64,000 nucleotides of DNA from NCBI RefSeq assembly GCF_007666205.1, contig NZ_VDOR01000007.1, positions 62,001 through 126,000 of the forward strand, read 5' to 3'. The position numbers and the translations under genes were made by a program. Positions 44,512-53,481 of this stretch are shown one piece after another. The notes beneath the pieces were generated by a model, which saw only the letters and a program-made list of their open reading frames with translations, did not search any database and was not told where the DNA came from. Positions within the stretch are counted from its first letter, which is position 1. Each line of letters starts with the position of its first letter. The DNA is from Kocuria palustris. Its GTDB lineage: Bacteria; Actinomycetota; Actinomycetes; Actinomycetales; Micrococcaceae.

Positions 44512-45249
44512 TCAGGATTCACCCTGGGCGGACGCCCCGTGCCACGGCGCCCGCTCCCACTCCTCCCGGAGCATCCCGTAGATCATGCGGTCGTGGTGGA
44601 CGCCCTCGACCATGCGGGCCCGGCGGATGCGCGCCTCCTCCGCGAACCCGAGCTTCTGCGCGACCCGGCACATGCCCACGTTGCCGCTCCACGTCTCCAG
44701 ATCGACGCGATCGGCCTCGGCGGTCCGGAACAGGAGATCGACCCACAGCCGCAGGGCCTCCGAGCCGTACCCGCCGGACCAGAACTCGGGCGGGTAGATC
44801 GAGATCCCGATCGAGTGCAGCGGCAGAAGGTGCGTGCCGGTCCCGGGGTCCGCGGTGGGGGCCTCCGCGTGGTACCAGGACACCTGGCCCAGGAAGCGGT
44901 CGCTGCCCTGCTCGGCGATCACCGCGGTGTCGCGCACCCGCGGCCAGTCGCCGGTGCGCACCCGCGCCCCGAGCCTGCCGAGCCAGCGCTGGGCGGACTC
45001 CGCGGTGAAGTTCGGGTAGAAGGGCCCGTCGGTGCGCTGCCACTCGTGCTCGCCGCCGCCCGGCGGCGGCATGATCCAGCGTTCGTAGACGGGGAGGTCC
45101 TCGGCGCGCCAGTCGCGCAGGCGCACGAGGCGGCCCTCGACCGCCAGCGGCGCCGTGCGCGAGCCGCCGTCTGGCGACCGGTCCGGCGCGGGCTGCGGGG
45201 CCTGGCCGGGGACCTGCTCCTGGTCGGCGCCGCGCCCCTGCGCGGGCAT
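44512..45249 (-). CDS. GNAT-family N-acetyltransferase (RimJ/RimL-like)
   Basis: 245 residues. After a disordered ~35-residue N-terminus comes [18 protein letters not shown], typical of RimJ/RimL-like acetyltransferases. [28 protein letters not shown] carries the acetyl-CoA-binding GYG/A turn, and [21 protein letters not shown] is the C-terminal motif. The acceptor (protein N-terminus or small amine) is unknown. Its ATG overlaps the stop of the LytR_C gene by 1 nt. Confidence 0.88.
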   Translation of the reverse strand: MPAQGRGADQEQVPGQAPQPAPDRSPDGGSRTAPLAVEGRLVRLRDWRAEDLPVYERWIMPPPGGGEHEWQRTDGPFYPNFTAESAQRWLGRLGARVRTGDWPRVRDTAVIAEQGSDRFLGQVSWYHAEAPTADPGTGTHLLPLHSIGISIYPPEFWSGGYGSEALRLWVDLLFRTAEADRVDLETWSGNVGMCRVAQKLGFAEEARIRRARMVEGVHHDRMIYGMLREEWERAPWHGASAQGES

Positions 45250-46127
45250 CAGAGGCCCCCCGCCTGATCGGCCGGCGCCTGCTCACCGGGCACCTGAGGC
45301 ACCGCGTCCTCGCCGGGCGCCTGCGGCACTGCATCCGCCCCTGGCGCCGGAGCGAGCGGCTGCTCGGCCGCGTCCTCGGCCGGAGCCCCCGGCACGTCCT
45401 CGACGGGGGCATCGGCCTGCTCCTCCGGCAGGACCGGGTCGGCGGGATCCGCCCCGGGCTGCCCGGGGCCCGCCTCGGCCACCCCGCTCTCCGGGGCCCG
45501 GCCGCCGCTGCGATCGAGCACCTCCTGGCCGAGGTCCTCGCCCACGACGACGACCAGCGGATAGGCGATGGCGTCGTCGGCCTGGGTCTGCTCGATGCCC
45601 ATGGCCTCGGCGATCCGCTGCGCCTGCTCCTCGGTGTCGCCCGTGACGCCGTCGCCGGCGTAGTAGACGACGCTGTCCGCGGAGGGCATGCCCCAGTTGC
45701 CGGTCGCGATGATCTCCCAGTCCAGGTCGGCCAGCTCGCTCCCGGCGGCCCCGGCGACGCCGTCCAGCGAGGTGGCGTTGAAGACGCCGACCTGCTCGGC
45801 GTCCTCGGGAGCGGCGGTCTCGGCCGCTGTCTGCCCGTCCTCGGGCTCGGCGGAGGCCGACGGCGCCGGCGACGACGTCGCGGCGGGCGGCTCCGGGGCC
45901 GCGAGTCCGCGCGGCTCGCCGCTGAGGGTGCTGTGGACGTATCCCGCGGCCCCGAGCAGCAGGCCCAGGGAGCCGACCACGACCATGGCCTTCAGACCGG
46001 CGGGGGTCCTGCGCGGCGCCGCCCCGACCGGGCGGTGGGCGCCCTGGCGGGGGCCGTCCTCCGGGACGTCGTCGAAGACGTCCCGCGGCTGCTCGCGGAT
46101 CTCGGACCACGGGGGCTGTGAGCTCAT
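45249..46127 (-). CDS. LytR_C-domain membrane-anchored protein
   Basis: 292 residues from ATG 46127 (GGGAGG 9 nt upstream). Cytoplasmic N-terminus; one membrane helix (about 47-65, [18 protein letters not shown]); a Pro/Ala/Glu linker; then a LytR_C domain (about 112-200) with VGVFNATSLDGVAGAAGSEL, WEIIATGNWG and SVVYYAGDG. The last ~90 residues are a low-complexity tail with PGEDAVPQVPGEQAP-like repeats. LytR_C proteins act outside the membrane near cell-wall polymers; the exact role is unknown. Coupled to the GNAT gene. Confidence 0.87.
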   Translation of the reverse strand: MSSQPPWSEIREQPRDVFDDVPEDGPRQGAHRPVGAAPRRTPAGLKAMVVVGSLGLLLGAAGYVHSTLSGEPRGLAAPEPPAATSSPAPSASAEPEDGQTAAETAAPEDAEQVGVFNATSLDGVAGAAGSELADLDWEIIATGNWGMPSADSVVYYAGDGVTGDTEEQAQRIAEAMGIEQTQADDAIAYPLVVVVGEDLGQEVLDRSGGRAPESGVAEAGPGQPGADPADPVLPEEQADAPVEDVPGAPAEDAAEQPLAPAPGADAVPQAPGEDAVPQVPGEQAPADQAGGL

Positions 46128-46206
46128 GGCCGACATCCTCCCATCGGCAGGCCCGCCGGCGCGCATCCCGACCCGGCGGGCGGGGCGGGACGGGGCCGCG
46201 AGCGGC

Positions 46207-46434
46207 TCACGAATCCCGCTGCTCGCTCAGCCGCCGCGCCAGGGCGGGCTCCGCCTGCCAGGCCAGGGGACTGTCCAGCAGCGCGTTGAGCCGCTGGTAG
46301 TACTCGGTCACCGGAAGCCCCAGCTCCGCGCGGATGGTGCGCTCCTTGGCCCCCTGGTACTTGAACCGCCGCTTCTCGAGCTCGAGGATCGCGCGCTGCG
46401 TGGCGTCGAGGCCAGGGGCCGGCTCGCTCGTCAC
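46207..46434 (-). CDS. DUF3263 family small protein
   Basis: 75 residues: LDATQRAILELEKRRFKYQGAKERTIRAELGLPVTEYYQRLNALLD matches DUF3263, a predicted helix-turn-helix-like small protein common in actinobacteria and usually next to the LytR_C gene. GTG 46434 overlaps the SDR stop by 4 nt, so translation is coupled. Function unknown; DNA binding is inferred from the helical pattern. Confidence 0.9.
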   Translation of the reverse strand: MTSEPAPGLDATQRAILELEKRRFKYQGAKERTIRAELGLPVTEYYQRLNALLDSPLAWQAEPALARRLSEQRDS

Positions 46435-47156
46435 CGCTGCTCCTGCCGGGGCCGCACCGAGACGGTGGTGAGCTGCATGTCCGCAGGGGCGTCGACGGCG
46501 GCCCGGATCGCCGCGGCCACGGACTCGGGGCGGATGTACTCGTCCTGCCGGTAGGGCTTGCCGATCGAGTCGTGGATGCCCTGCAGCATGGGGGTGTCCG
46601 TGGGCCCCGGGTGGACCGAGGCCACCCGGATGCGGTCCGGCTCGACCTCCTTGCGCAGCGAGTCCGCCAGGGCGCGCAGCGCGAACTTGGACGCGGCGTA
46701 GACGACATTGCCGTCGCTGGCGGTGAACCCCGCCCCGGAGTTGAGCAGGACCACGGTGCCCTCCGCGCGGCGCAGCGCCGGCAGGGCCAGGCGGGTCAGC
46801 TCCGCGGGCACCATGACGTTGAGCTCGAGCTGGGCCCGCCAGTCCTCCGGGCGCGCGGACTCCACGGTCGCCCGGTGGCCGAGGGCCGCGGCGTGCACGA
46901 GGACGTCGAGCCGCTCGAGGCCCTCGACCAGCCGCGGCAGGGCAGCGAAGTCCGTGAGATCGGCGCGCACGGGCTCGGCGCCGTCGGGCAGCCGCTCGAG
47001 CGCCTCCGGATCGCGCCCGACGGCGAGGACCCGGTGATCCGGGACCAGCCGTTCGACGGCGGCTCGTCCGATGCCGCTCGTGGCGCCGGTGACGAGCGCG
47101 ACGGGTCGCTCCCCCGGTGCCTGTGCCCTGCTGCCTGCAGCGGTCGTATCGCTCAT
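46431..47156 (-). CDS. Short-chain dehydrogenase/reductase (SDR)
   Basis: 241 residues. It has the TGxxxGIG cofactor motif (VTGATSGIGRAAVERL), VHAAALGH in place of the NNAG, the catalytic Ser in LLNSGAGF and YxxxK in VVYAASKFALRAL. The substrate is unknown. TACAGT (47168-47163) lies 6 nt before the ATG. It is first in a leftward group with DUF3263, LytR_C and GNAT, and divergent from ung. Confidence 0.92.
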   Translation of the reverse strand: MSDTTAAGSRAQAPGERPVALVTGATSGIGRAAVERLVPDHRVLAVGRDPEALERLPDGAEPVRADLTDFAALPRLVEGLERLDVLVHAAALGHRATVESARPEDWRAQLELNVMVPAELTRLALPALRRAEGTVVLLNSGAGFTASDGNVVYAASKFALRALADSLRKEVEPDRIRVASVHPGPTDTPMLQGIHDSIGKPYRQDEYIRPESVAAAIRAAVDAPADMQLTTVSVRPRQEQR

Positions 47157-47162
47157 GGCGCC

Positions 47163-47168
47163 ACTGTA
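47163..47168 (-). promoter_or_regulatory. -10 box of the SDR gene, probable leaderless start
   Basis: TACAGT on the minus strand, 6 nt before the ATG, without a ribosome-binding site. Confidence 0.45.
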
Positions 47169-47238
47169 GGCCGGGGCTGCGACAGCGCGGGAGCTCCTGG
47201 CCCCCCGCACCCGGGCGGCGCGGCGCCGGCGGGGTCCC

Positions 47239-47244
47239 TAGAGT
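47239..47244 (+). promoter_or_regulatory. -10 box of ung, probable leaderless start
   Basis: TAGAGT ends 6 nt before ATG 47251. The two opposing leaderless genes (SDR and ung) start 95 bp apart. Confidence 0.5.
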
Positions 47245-47250
47245 GGCCCC

Positions 47251-47949
47251 ATGACCAGCCAGGACACCACCAGCTCCCGACCCGACCTGTCGGAGATCAT
47301 GGCCGACGACTGGGCGGAGGCCCTGCGCCCGGTCGAGGGGATCATCCACGAGATGGGCGACTTCCTGCGCGCCGAGCACGCGCAGGGCGTGCGCACGTTC
47401 CCCCCGGGCCCCGAGATCCTCCGCGCCTTCCGGGAGCCCATGGCCGACGTCCGCGTCCTCGTCGTCGGGCAGGACCCCTACCCCACCCCCGGGCACGCGA
47501 TGGGCCTGTCGTTCTCGGTGCGCCCCGATGTGCGCCCGCTGCCGCGCTCGCTGCAGAACATCTACCGCGAGCTCGAGGACGATCTCGGCATCCCGCCGGC
47601 CGAGCACGGCGACCTCAGCGCCTGGACCCGGCAGGGCGTCATGCTGCTCAACCGATGCCTCACCGTGCGCTCGGGGACCCCGGCCTCGCACCACGGCAAG
47701 GGGTGGGAGGCCGTCACCGAGTGCGCCATCCGGGCCCTGGGAGCTCGCGGCGGACCCCTCGTCGGGCTGCTGTGGGGCCGTCCGGCCCGGCAGACCGCGC
47801 CGTGGCTGGGCGGCGCCCCGATCGTGGAGTCCGCCCACCCCTCCCCGCTGTCGGCCTCCCGCGGCTTCTTCGGCTCCCGGCCGTTCTCCCGGGTCGACGA
47901 GCTGCTCGAGCAGCAGGGCTCCGCCGCGATCGACTGGCGCATAGGCTGA
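47251..47949 (+). CDS. ung: Uracil-DNA glycosylase
   Basis: 232 residues, family 1 UDG. The catalytic water-activating motif is [20 protein letters not shown] (Asp about 73), followed by [10 protein letters not shown] and the [20 protein letters not shown] loop. It removes uracil from DNA. Upstream TAGAGT suggests a leaderless message. The last bases carry the promoter of the next gene. Confidence 0.96.
   Translation: MTSQDTTSSRPDLSEIMADDWAEALRPVEGIIHEMGDFLRAEHAQGVRTFPPGPEILRAFREPMADVRVLVVGQDPYPTPGHAMGLSFSVRPDVRPLPRSLQNIYRELEDDLGIPPAEHGDLSAWTRQGVMLLNRCLTVRSGTPASHHGKGWEAVTECAIRALGARGGPLVGLLWGRPARQTAPWLGGAPIVESAHPSPLSASRGFFGSRPFSRVDELLEQQGSAAIDWRIG
47942..47947 (+). promoter_or_regulatory. -10 box inside the ung 3' end for the SIP gene
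   Basis: TAGGCT ends 7 nt before ATG 47955 and overlaps the ung stop codon, so the siderophore-interacting protein gene may be transcribed on its own. Confidence 0.45.
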
Positions 47950-47954
47950 AGCGC

Positions 47955-48815
47955 ATGAGCGATGACCTCCCGACCCGTCAGCAGCCCGAGCCGCGCGGCA
48001 GGGCCAAGCCGCGGAAGCCGCAGATCGACCTGACCGTCGTCGAGCGCCTCGAGCTGTCCCCCTCGATGGTCCGCATCATCGCCTCGATCGCGGATCCGGA
48101 GTCGTTCCAGGACATCGAGCCGCCGGAGAAGTACGTCAAGCTCGTCTTCTTCGACCCGTCGCTCGAGCTCGGCGACCATCCGGACTACTGGCAGCTGCGC
48201 GAGACCCTGCCGCCCGAGCAGCAGCCGATCACCCGGCACATGACCCTGCGCCGGGTCGATCTCCAGGCCGGTCGCGTCTGGATCGACGTGGCCCTGCACG
48301 GCGACTCCGGGCATGCAGGCCCGTGGGCCGCCCGCGCCCGGCCCGGCGACACGATCGTGGCCGTGGGCCCCGGCGGCAAGTGGATCCCGGATCCGGAGGC
48401 CTCCTGGAGCCTGCTCCTGGGCGATGAGGCGGCGATCCCGGCCGTGCTGGCCAATGTCGAGGCGCTGCCCGACGACGCGCGCGGCGAGATCGTCCTGGAG
48501 GTCGAGGACGACGAGCACCACCTGGCCGTCGGCGTCCCTGCCGGCTGGAGCCTGCGCTGGGCCCACCGCAGCGAGGCCGCCGAGGGGACCTCCGCCCTGG
48601 TCGAGGCCGCGCGCGAGGCCGCGTGGCCCGACTCGGCCGAGGGCGTGCAGGTCTTCGCCCACGGCGAGCGCGAGGTCATGAAGGCCCTGCGCCCGCTGCT
48701 CTACGAGGAGCACGGCCTGGAGCGCTCGCAGGTCTCGCTGTCCGGCTACTGGGCGCGCGGCCGGGACGAGGACGCCTTCCAGGCCGAGAAGAAGACGCCG
48801 ATCGGGAAGGTCTGA
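47955..48815 (+). CDS. Siderophore-interacting protein (FAD-dependent ferric-siderophore reductase)
   Basis: 286 residues. It has a ferredoxin-reductase fold with the FAD region PITRHMTLRRVD, and GAGWAARARPGD-like GPWAARARPGDTIVAVGP. The NAD(P)H motif is LLLGDEAAIPAVLANVE, and the family C-terminus is VSLSGYWARGRDEDAFQAEKK. It reduces ferric siderophores in the cytoplasm to release iron. It lies 5 nt after ung and is followed by a strong terminator. It could be under the IdeR-type regulator at 28930, but no IdeR box was seen. Confidence 0.93.
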   Translation: MSDDLPTRQQPEPRGRAKPRKPQIDLTVVERLELSPSMVRIIASIADPESFQDIEPPEKYVKLVFFDPSLELGDHPDYWQLRETLPPEQQPITRHMTLRRVDLQAGRVWIDVALHGDSGHAGPWAARARPGDTIVAVGPGGKWIPDPEASWSLLLGDEAAIPAVLANVEALPDDARGEIVLEVEDDEHHLAVGVPAGWSLRWAHRSEAAEGTSALVEAAREAAWPDSAEGVQVFAHGEREVMKALRPLLYEEHGLERSQVSLSGYWARGRDEDAFQAEKKTPIGKV

Positions 48816-48836
48816 TCCCAGGACCGCCCCGGCAGG

Positions 48837-48871
48837 ACGGCCGCGCACCTGCTCGACAGGTGCGCGGCCGT
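48837..48871. terminator. Strong bidirectional terminator
   Basis: ACGGCCGCGCACCT (48837-48850) and AGGTGCGCGGCCGT (48858-48871) form a perfect 14-bp stem with a 7-nt loop. It lies between the convergent SIP and ThrE-type genes. Confidence 0.85.
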
Positions 48872-48914
48872 CGTCGTCGGAGCCCGCGGGCGGGAGCGGC
48901 CCGGGCCGGCCGCC

Positions 48915-50879
48915 TCAGCGCCGCCGGTTCCGGCGCATGCCGATCCGGGCCTCCTCGGAGCGCACGAGCGGGCGCATCAGCAGCTGCCCCAGCACGAGCC
49001 CGGCGGCCATCGACAGGATCGTCGTCATGGCCGTGACGAGGGAGGTCATGCCGTAGCCCGTGGTCTCCGTCTCGATGGTGATCGCGTACATGCCGCGGAA
49101 GATCGACAGCCCGGGCAGCAGGAAGGTCATGCCCGGCACCGCGAGCACGAGCGACGGGATCCGGTGACGGCCCGCGATGTAGGCGGCCACCACGCCGGTC
49201 ACGGTCGCGCCCACGACCGTCTGGAGCCGGGCGTCCAGGCCGATCGCGCCCACCAGGTGGAAGCCGAGCAGCCCGCCCAGCCCGGAGAGCATCGCCGGCA
49301 CCAGGTGCCGGGCCGAGGACTGGAGGCTGATCGCGATCAGCCCGGCGGCGAAGGTCATGGCGATGATGTTGACGTGGGCCGCCGCGGGGACGAACTGCGA
49401 CTGGGAGACGTCCAGGCCGCCCTCCCCGAGCAGCCCCATGACCGAGATGCCGGCGTAGATCCCGGCCACGATGCCCGCGAAGGCCATGCCCGTGGAGATC
49501 GCCCGGCCCGCCGCGGTCACGGGGAAGCCGGAGATCGCATCGTGCATGGTCGACATGAACCGCGTCGTGGGCATGAGCATGATCAGGCCTGCGGCGATCA
49601 CCTTGGGCGGCGACATCTCGATCCCGACGCGGGGGCCCACGAGCGCCATGACCGTGATGACGAAGGCCGAGACGACCATGGTGAAGAACTCGGGGACGCG
49701 GCGCCGACCCATCTGCGCGCCGATCCACCCCACGAGCAGGGCGGAGACGCCCGAGATCGTGGCGCCGGTCAGACCGCCCCCGACGCCGAGGGTGATCGCG
49801 AAGGCCGCGCCCATCGTCGCCAGCGAGACGACCCAGTTCGGGAACGGCTTGGGGCGGGAGTTGATGGCCTCGAGCCGGTCCCGCGCCTCGGCCCGCGACA
49901 TCCCGCCGCGGCTGATCTCCGTGACCAGGCGGTGCGTGTCGGCCAGGCCCGAGTAGTTGTCCGAGGACGAGCGCACGACCCGCATGACGGTGTGGCTCGT
50001 GGTGTCGGCGTCGTTGAAGACGTCCTCGCGGGTCCGCGAGCGCGCGAGCTCGGAGGTGTCGGCCACGTAGTTGATCGTCACCGACTGATTGGTGATGTCG
50101 ACCTCGATGTTCTCCACGCCGTAGGTCGCGCACACCGCCACCACGGCGTTCTCGACGTCCAGGGCATCGGCGCCGTAGTGGAACATCGTCTCGGCCAGGC
50201 GCAGCGCGAAGTTCAGGGTCCGACGGGCCTCCCGGTCGTCGGAGTCGCCGTAGCGGCGCAGCCCCGCGAAGGGGCTGGCGGTCAGCCGCTCGACCATGGG
50301 CATCGCGGCGGTCATGCCGGCGTCGCGGTGCATGATCGAGTGCAGCACCCGGCGCGTGCGCCTCGACGCGGTCGCGGCCGTCGACCTCGAGTCAGAGGAC
50401 GGATAGGCCGCCGGCTGCATCTGGGTGGCCGGGTGCGCGCCCGCCTCCGCCCCTGCGGTGTCCGGCAGCATGGACGTGTCGGGGCGCGAGACCGGGCCCG
50501 TGGCATCCGGCGACGGGCGTCGGCGGCTCGAGGACGTGATGGGAGCGGTCTGGGCCGGCGACTCGCGCCGGCGCCGGTCGCGCTCGATCGCCTCGGTCGT
50601 GAGCACCGGCAGGGAGCCGGCCACGGGCGGCACCACGTCGCCGAGCTGCCCCTCGGCCAGCGACTGGGCCCGCTGCGCCTGGGCCTCGGTCGGATGGGTG
50701 GGGACCAGCGCGTCCTCGTCGAGCCACTGGGCCAGGCGCAGCTCGGCATCCGGGCCGAAGGGGTCCGACGAGATCTCCTCCTCGTCCTCCCACCCGGAGC
50801 TCGGATAGGCCCCGGGGGGCGCGGCCGTGCCGAAGGGGTGCACGGGCTGCAGGGGCCCGGTCATCGTGGCTGGGGACAC
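48915..50879 (-). CDS. Threonine/serine exporter ThrE family
   Basis: 654 residues, longer than the C. glutamicum ThrE prototype. A disordered cytoplasmic N-terminus fills about 1-175. The first ThrE domain follows (TLNFALRLAETMFHYGADALDVENAVVAVC and the GVENIEVDITNQSVTINYV region), then about ten membrane helices covering both halves (WVVSLATMGAAFAITLGVGGG to LVLGQLLMRPLV). A conserved MLMPTTRFMSTMHDAISGF segment is present. It should export threonine and serine using the proton gradient. GTG 50879 has GGAGGA 9 nt ahead; an ATG five codons in is possible. Confidence 0.9.
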   Translation of the reverse strand: MSPATMTGPLQPVHPFGTAAPPGAYPSSGWEDEEEISSDPFGPDAELRLAQWLDEDALVPTHPTEAQAQRAQSLAEGQLGDVVPPVAGSLPVLTTEAIERDRRRRESPAQTAPITSSSRRRPSPDATGPVSRPDTSMLPDTAGAEAGAHPATQMQPAAYPSSDSRSTAATASRRTRRVLHSIMHRDAGMTAAMPMVERLTASPFAGLRRYGDSDDREARRTLNFALRLAETMFHYGADALDVENAVVAVCATYGVENIEVDITNQSVTINYVADTSELARSRTREDVFNDADTTSHTVMRVVRSSSDNYSGLADTHRLVTEISRGGMSRAEARDRLEAINSRPKPFPNWVVSLATMGAAFAITLGVGGGLTGATISGVSALLVGWIGAQMGRRRVPEFFTMVVSAFVITVMALVGPRVGIEMSPPKVIAAGLIMLMPTTRFMSTMHDAISGFPVTAAGRAISTGMAFAGIVAGIYAGISVMGLLGEGGLDVSQSQFVPAAAHVNIIAMTFAAGLIAISLQSSARHLVPAMLSGLGGLLGFHLVGAIGLDARLQTVVGATVTGVVAAYIAGRHRIPSLVLAVPGMTFLLPGLSIFRGMYAITIETETTGYGMTSLVTAMTTILSMAAGLVLGQLLMRPLVRSEEARIGMRRNRRR

Positions 50880-51012
50880 CGCGGATGCTCCTCCATGCTG
50901 TGATCCGACAGTCTGCGGCCGGGGCGGCGGGGGCCGTCCCGGCGGCGGCGCGGTGCGGCGCAGCGCGCCGCGATCGCTCAGCGGGCCGGGGCGTCCACGG
51001 CCCGGCGGCGGC

Positions 51013-52095
51013 TCAGTAGAACGGCTCGCTCCGGGAGCGGACCCACAGCTGGCGCAGGACCTTCTCCACGGCCTCGTCCCAGATCCGCGCGCGCCGCGGG
51101 GAGAGCCGCTGGTCCCACACGCCCGTGTAGTCGATCACGGACCTGGTGAACGACGTCTTGAACATGCCCAGTCCGTGGAACGGGTGCTCCTTGTCCTTGA
51201 GGCGGTCCTTCGGCGGGGTGCCCACGAAGTCGTAGTCGACGATCCCGTGGTCCCTCATCAGATCCGTCAGGGCGGTCCACTGGACCAGGTGCGAGTCGCC
51301 GTACTGCTTCCGCCGCGGCAGCGAGCCGCCGTCCTTGTAGAACCCGTGGCGGCCGTAGGCGACCACGTAGGCGCCCACGGACGGCGCGTCGTCCTCGTAG
51401 GCGAAGTAGAGGCGGCCCTGCCCGACCCGGTCGAAGTTCAGCCAGAAGCGGCGGTAGTACTCGTACGGGCGCAGCGTCACCCCCGCATTGCCCTGCCCGA
51501 TGGTCTGCATCAGCCCGTACATGGCCTTCATGGTGGCCTCGGTGACGGGGACGCGCTCGACGCGGGCCTCTTCGCGGATCGCGCGGCGCACCGCGTTGCG
51601 GCCCCGGGAGTGCAGCGCCTTGAAGACCTCGTCCTCGCTGCGATCGGTGTCGAGCACGGCGGTCGAGTCGTTGGACTGGATCGGGAAGGAGCGGACCAGA
51701 CCTGCCGCCTCGAGCGTGCTCGTCAGCTCCGCCGAGTCCTCCAGGACCGGCTCCATCTTGACCAGGAAGACCCCCAGCCGCTCGCGCTCCACGAGCTCCT
51801 GCGTGGCCCGGGAGAACCCCACGAGGTCATCGCCGTGCTCGACCGAGGGCCCCTTGGGCATGTACCAGAGCCGGCCCAGCCCGGGCACGGACTTCTCGAG
51901 GGCCAGCGTGAAGACGGGCTGCGAGCCGTCCTGCGGCTCGTGGACCAGGTGCACCGGCTTCCAGCCGTGGTGCTTCTTGACGTCGGCGTACGAAGCCGCC
52001 TGCAGCAGATCGCCGCCGCGGGGGTCGGCCTGGACGTGGTCGTCCCAGTCAACGGTCTCCTGGGTCGTGGCGAAGCGTCCGGTGAAGGCGCGCAC
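51013..52095 (-). CDS. FemABX-family peptidyltransferase (second of two)
   Basis: 360 residues. Two GNAT-like folds typical of FemX/FemA/FemB: LLQAASYADVKKHHGWKPVHL near the start, LGRLWYMPKGPS, SRGRNAVRRAIREEARVERV, and FYKDGGSLPRRKQYGDSHLVQW near the C-terminus. LYDFVGTPP-like YDFVGTPPKDRLKDKEHPFHGLGMFKTSF is also present. The family adds amino acids from aminoacyl-tRNA to the lipid II side chain to build the peptidoglycan cross-bridge. GTG 52095 has GAAGGGAGAG ahead. It is downstream of and co-directional with its paralogue (91 nt gap). Confidence 0.9.
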   Translation of the reverse strand: MRAFTGRFATTQETVDWDDHVQADPRGGDLLQAASYADVKKHHGWKPVHLVHEPQDGSQPVFTLALEKSVPGLGRLWYMPKGPSVEHGDDLVGFSRATQELVERERLGVFLVKMEPVLEDSAELTSTLEAAGLVRSFPIQSNDSTAVLDTDRSEDEVFKALHSRGRNAVRRAIREEARVERVPVTEATMKAMYGLMQTIGQGNAGVTLRPYEYYRRFWLNFDRVGQGRLYFAYEDDAPSVGAYVVAYGRHGFYKDGGSLPRRKQYGDSHLVQWTALTDLMRDHGIVDYDFVGTPPKDRLKDKEHPFHGLGMFKTSFTRSVIDYTGVWDQRLSPRRARIWDEAVEKVLRQLWVRSRSEPFY

Positions 52096-52186
52096 AGCTC
52101 TCCCTTCTCGGGGTTCGGGCCCGGGATCCTGTCCCGGGTTCGGTCGACGGCGCGCGGCGCCCCGGCCGGTGCCGGGGCGGGCCGCG

Positions 52187-53335
52187 TCAGTACCAGTTCT
52201 CGCCGGTGCGCTTGAGGTGCACCCGCAGGACCGCGCCCTCGAGACCGGCGGTCCAGGCCTTGTGCTTGGCGGGGCTCAGGGGCAGGTCCCAGCAGCCGAC
52301 GAAGTCCGTGACCTCGTCGCTGAAGCCCGTCTTGAACTGGCCCACGCCGTGCAGCGGGTGGTCCTCGTCCTTGAGCCGGTCCGAGGGCGGCGTCGAGCAC
52401 AGGTCGTACTCGCTCGCCCCGTGCTCCTTGAGCCAGCGGATCGCCTCGACGACGTTCAGCGCCGGGACGCCGCGCACCGGCTGGCGGCGCATCGAGGCCG
52501 CGTCCTTGCGCGAGCCCTTGGTCCCCAGCAGCATCACGAAGTCGCAGCACACGACCTTGCGCGGGGCGGTCTCGTCGTCGGGATCCGGCACGGAGCCGAA
52601 GACGAAGCAGCCCTGCCCGGCCTCGGCGTGCTTCTTCCACATCGAGGTGTAGTACTCGCGGCTGCGCAGCCCGAAGCGGCCCTGGGCGGTCTCCTCGAAC
52701 AGGTCCAGGAAGACCTCGCAGTTCGCATCGTCGACCGGGACGACCTCGCTGACCGCGCCCTTGCGGGCCTTGCGGATGTTGTAGCGGGTGTTGCGGTGGA
52801 ACGACGCCTCGATCTGCTCGAGGTCCGGGGCGATGTCGAGGATCACGGTCGAGCCGTTGGGCTGGACGTTCCACGTCTCCTCGAGCCCCGCCTGGGTCAG
52901 CCCGGCGCGCGCGCCCGGCGAGTCGAGCAGCTCCGGCTCGATCTTCAGCACGAACGCGCCGCGGCTGCGGGCCAGCTCGCCGATCGCGTGGGCGGCCCGT
53001 GCGGTGTCGGCCACCGTGGTGGTGCCGGGGCCCTTGGGCGCGTACCAGACCGAGCCGAAGCCGGGCACCGAGCGCGTGAGCACCGTGACCGCGATCTGCT
53101 CGCCGTCCAGATCGACGACGACGTGCACGGGGTCCCAGCCGTGCTCCGCCTTGTGCGCGGCGAAGGCCGGGCCCTGGAAGACGTTGCCGCCGTCCGGGTT
53201 CCCGACGATGCGCCGCGACCACTCCTGGGGCGTCGCCTCGACGACGCGCGCGGTAGCGCCCTCCGCACCGGATCGTCCGGGGAGGGCGCGTCCGCTCGTC
53301 CCGGGGAGGACGCGCGGGATCTTCGGCAAGGGCAT
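52187..53335 (-). CDS. FemABX-family peptidyltransferase (first of two)
   Basis: 382 residues, ATG 53335 with GAGG 8 nt ahead. It has the same fold as the next gene: SVPGFGSVWYAPKGPGTTTV, NTRYNIRKARKGAVSEVV, and YDLCSTPPSDRLKDEDHPLHGVGQFKTGFSDEV near the end. The two copies share the PPxDRLKDxxHPxHGxGxFKTxF block but are otherwise diverged, so each probably adds a different residue of a lysine-linked interpeptide bridge. That specificity is inference. It is first in a two-gene operon; the paralogue starts 91 nt further. Confidence 0.9.
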   Translation of the reverse strand: MPLPKIPRVLPGTSGRALPGRSGAEGATARVVEATPQEWSRRIVGNPDGGNVFQGPAFAAHKAEHGWDPVHVVVDLDGEQIAVTVLTRSVPGFGSVWYAPKGPGTTTVADTARAAHAIGELARSRGAFVLKIEPELLDSPGARAGLTQAGLEETWNVQPNGSTVILDIAPDLEQIEASFHRNTRYNIRKARKGAVSEVVPVDDANCEVFLDLFEETAQGRFGLRSREYYTSMWKKHAEAGQGCFVFGSVPDPDDETAPRKVVCCDFVMLLGTKGSRKDAASMRRQPVRGVPALNVVEAIRWLKEHGASEYDLCSTPPSDRLKDEDHPLHGVGQFKTGFSDEVTDFVGCWDLPLSPAKHKAWTAGLEGAVLRVHLKRTGENWY

Positions 53336-53481
53336 GGAGGACCGCCTCGGCTCGGTGACAGTGTGCTGGCCTCCACCGTACCGGGTGATCGCCCGCCGCT
53401 CGCGGGAGCCCGCCCTCACAGAGGCCTCATCGGCAGCTCCTAGCGTGGGTGTCCGTCTTCTGAACAGGAGGTGAGCAGACG

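Noticed and set aside
47242..47262. SOS/LexA operators near ung or pcrA
   Set aside because: No GAAC-N4-GTTC type box was seen at either gene.
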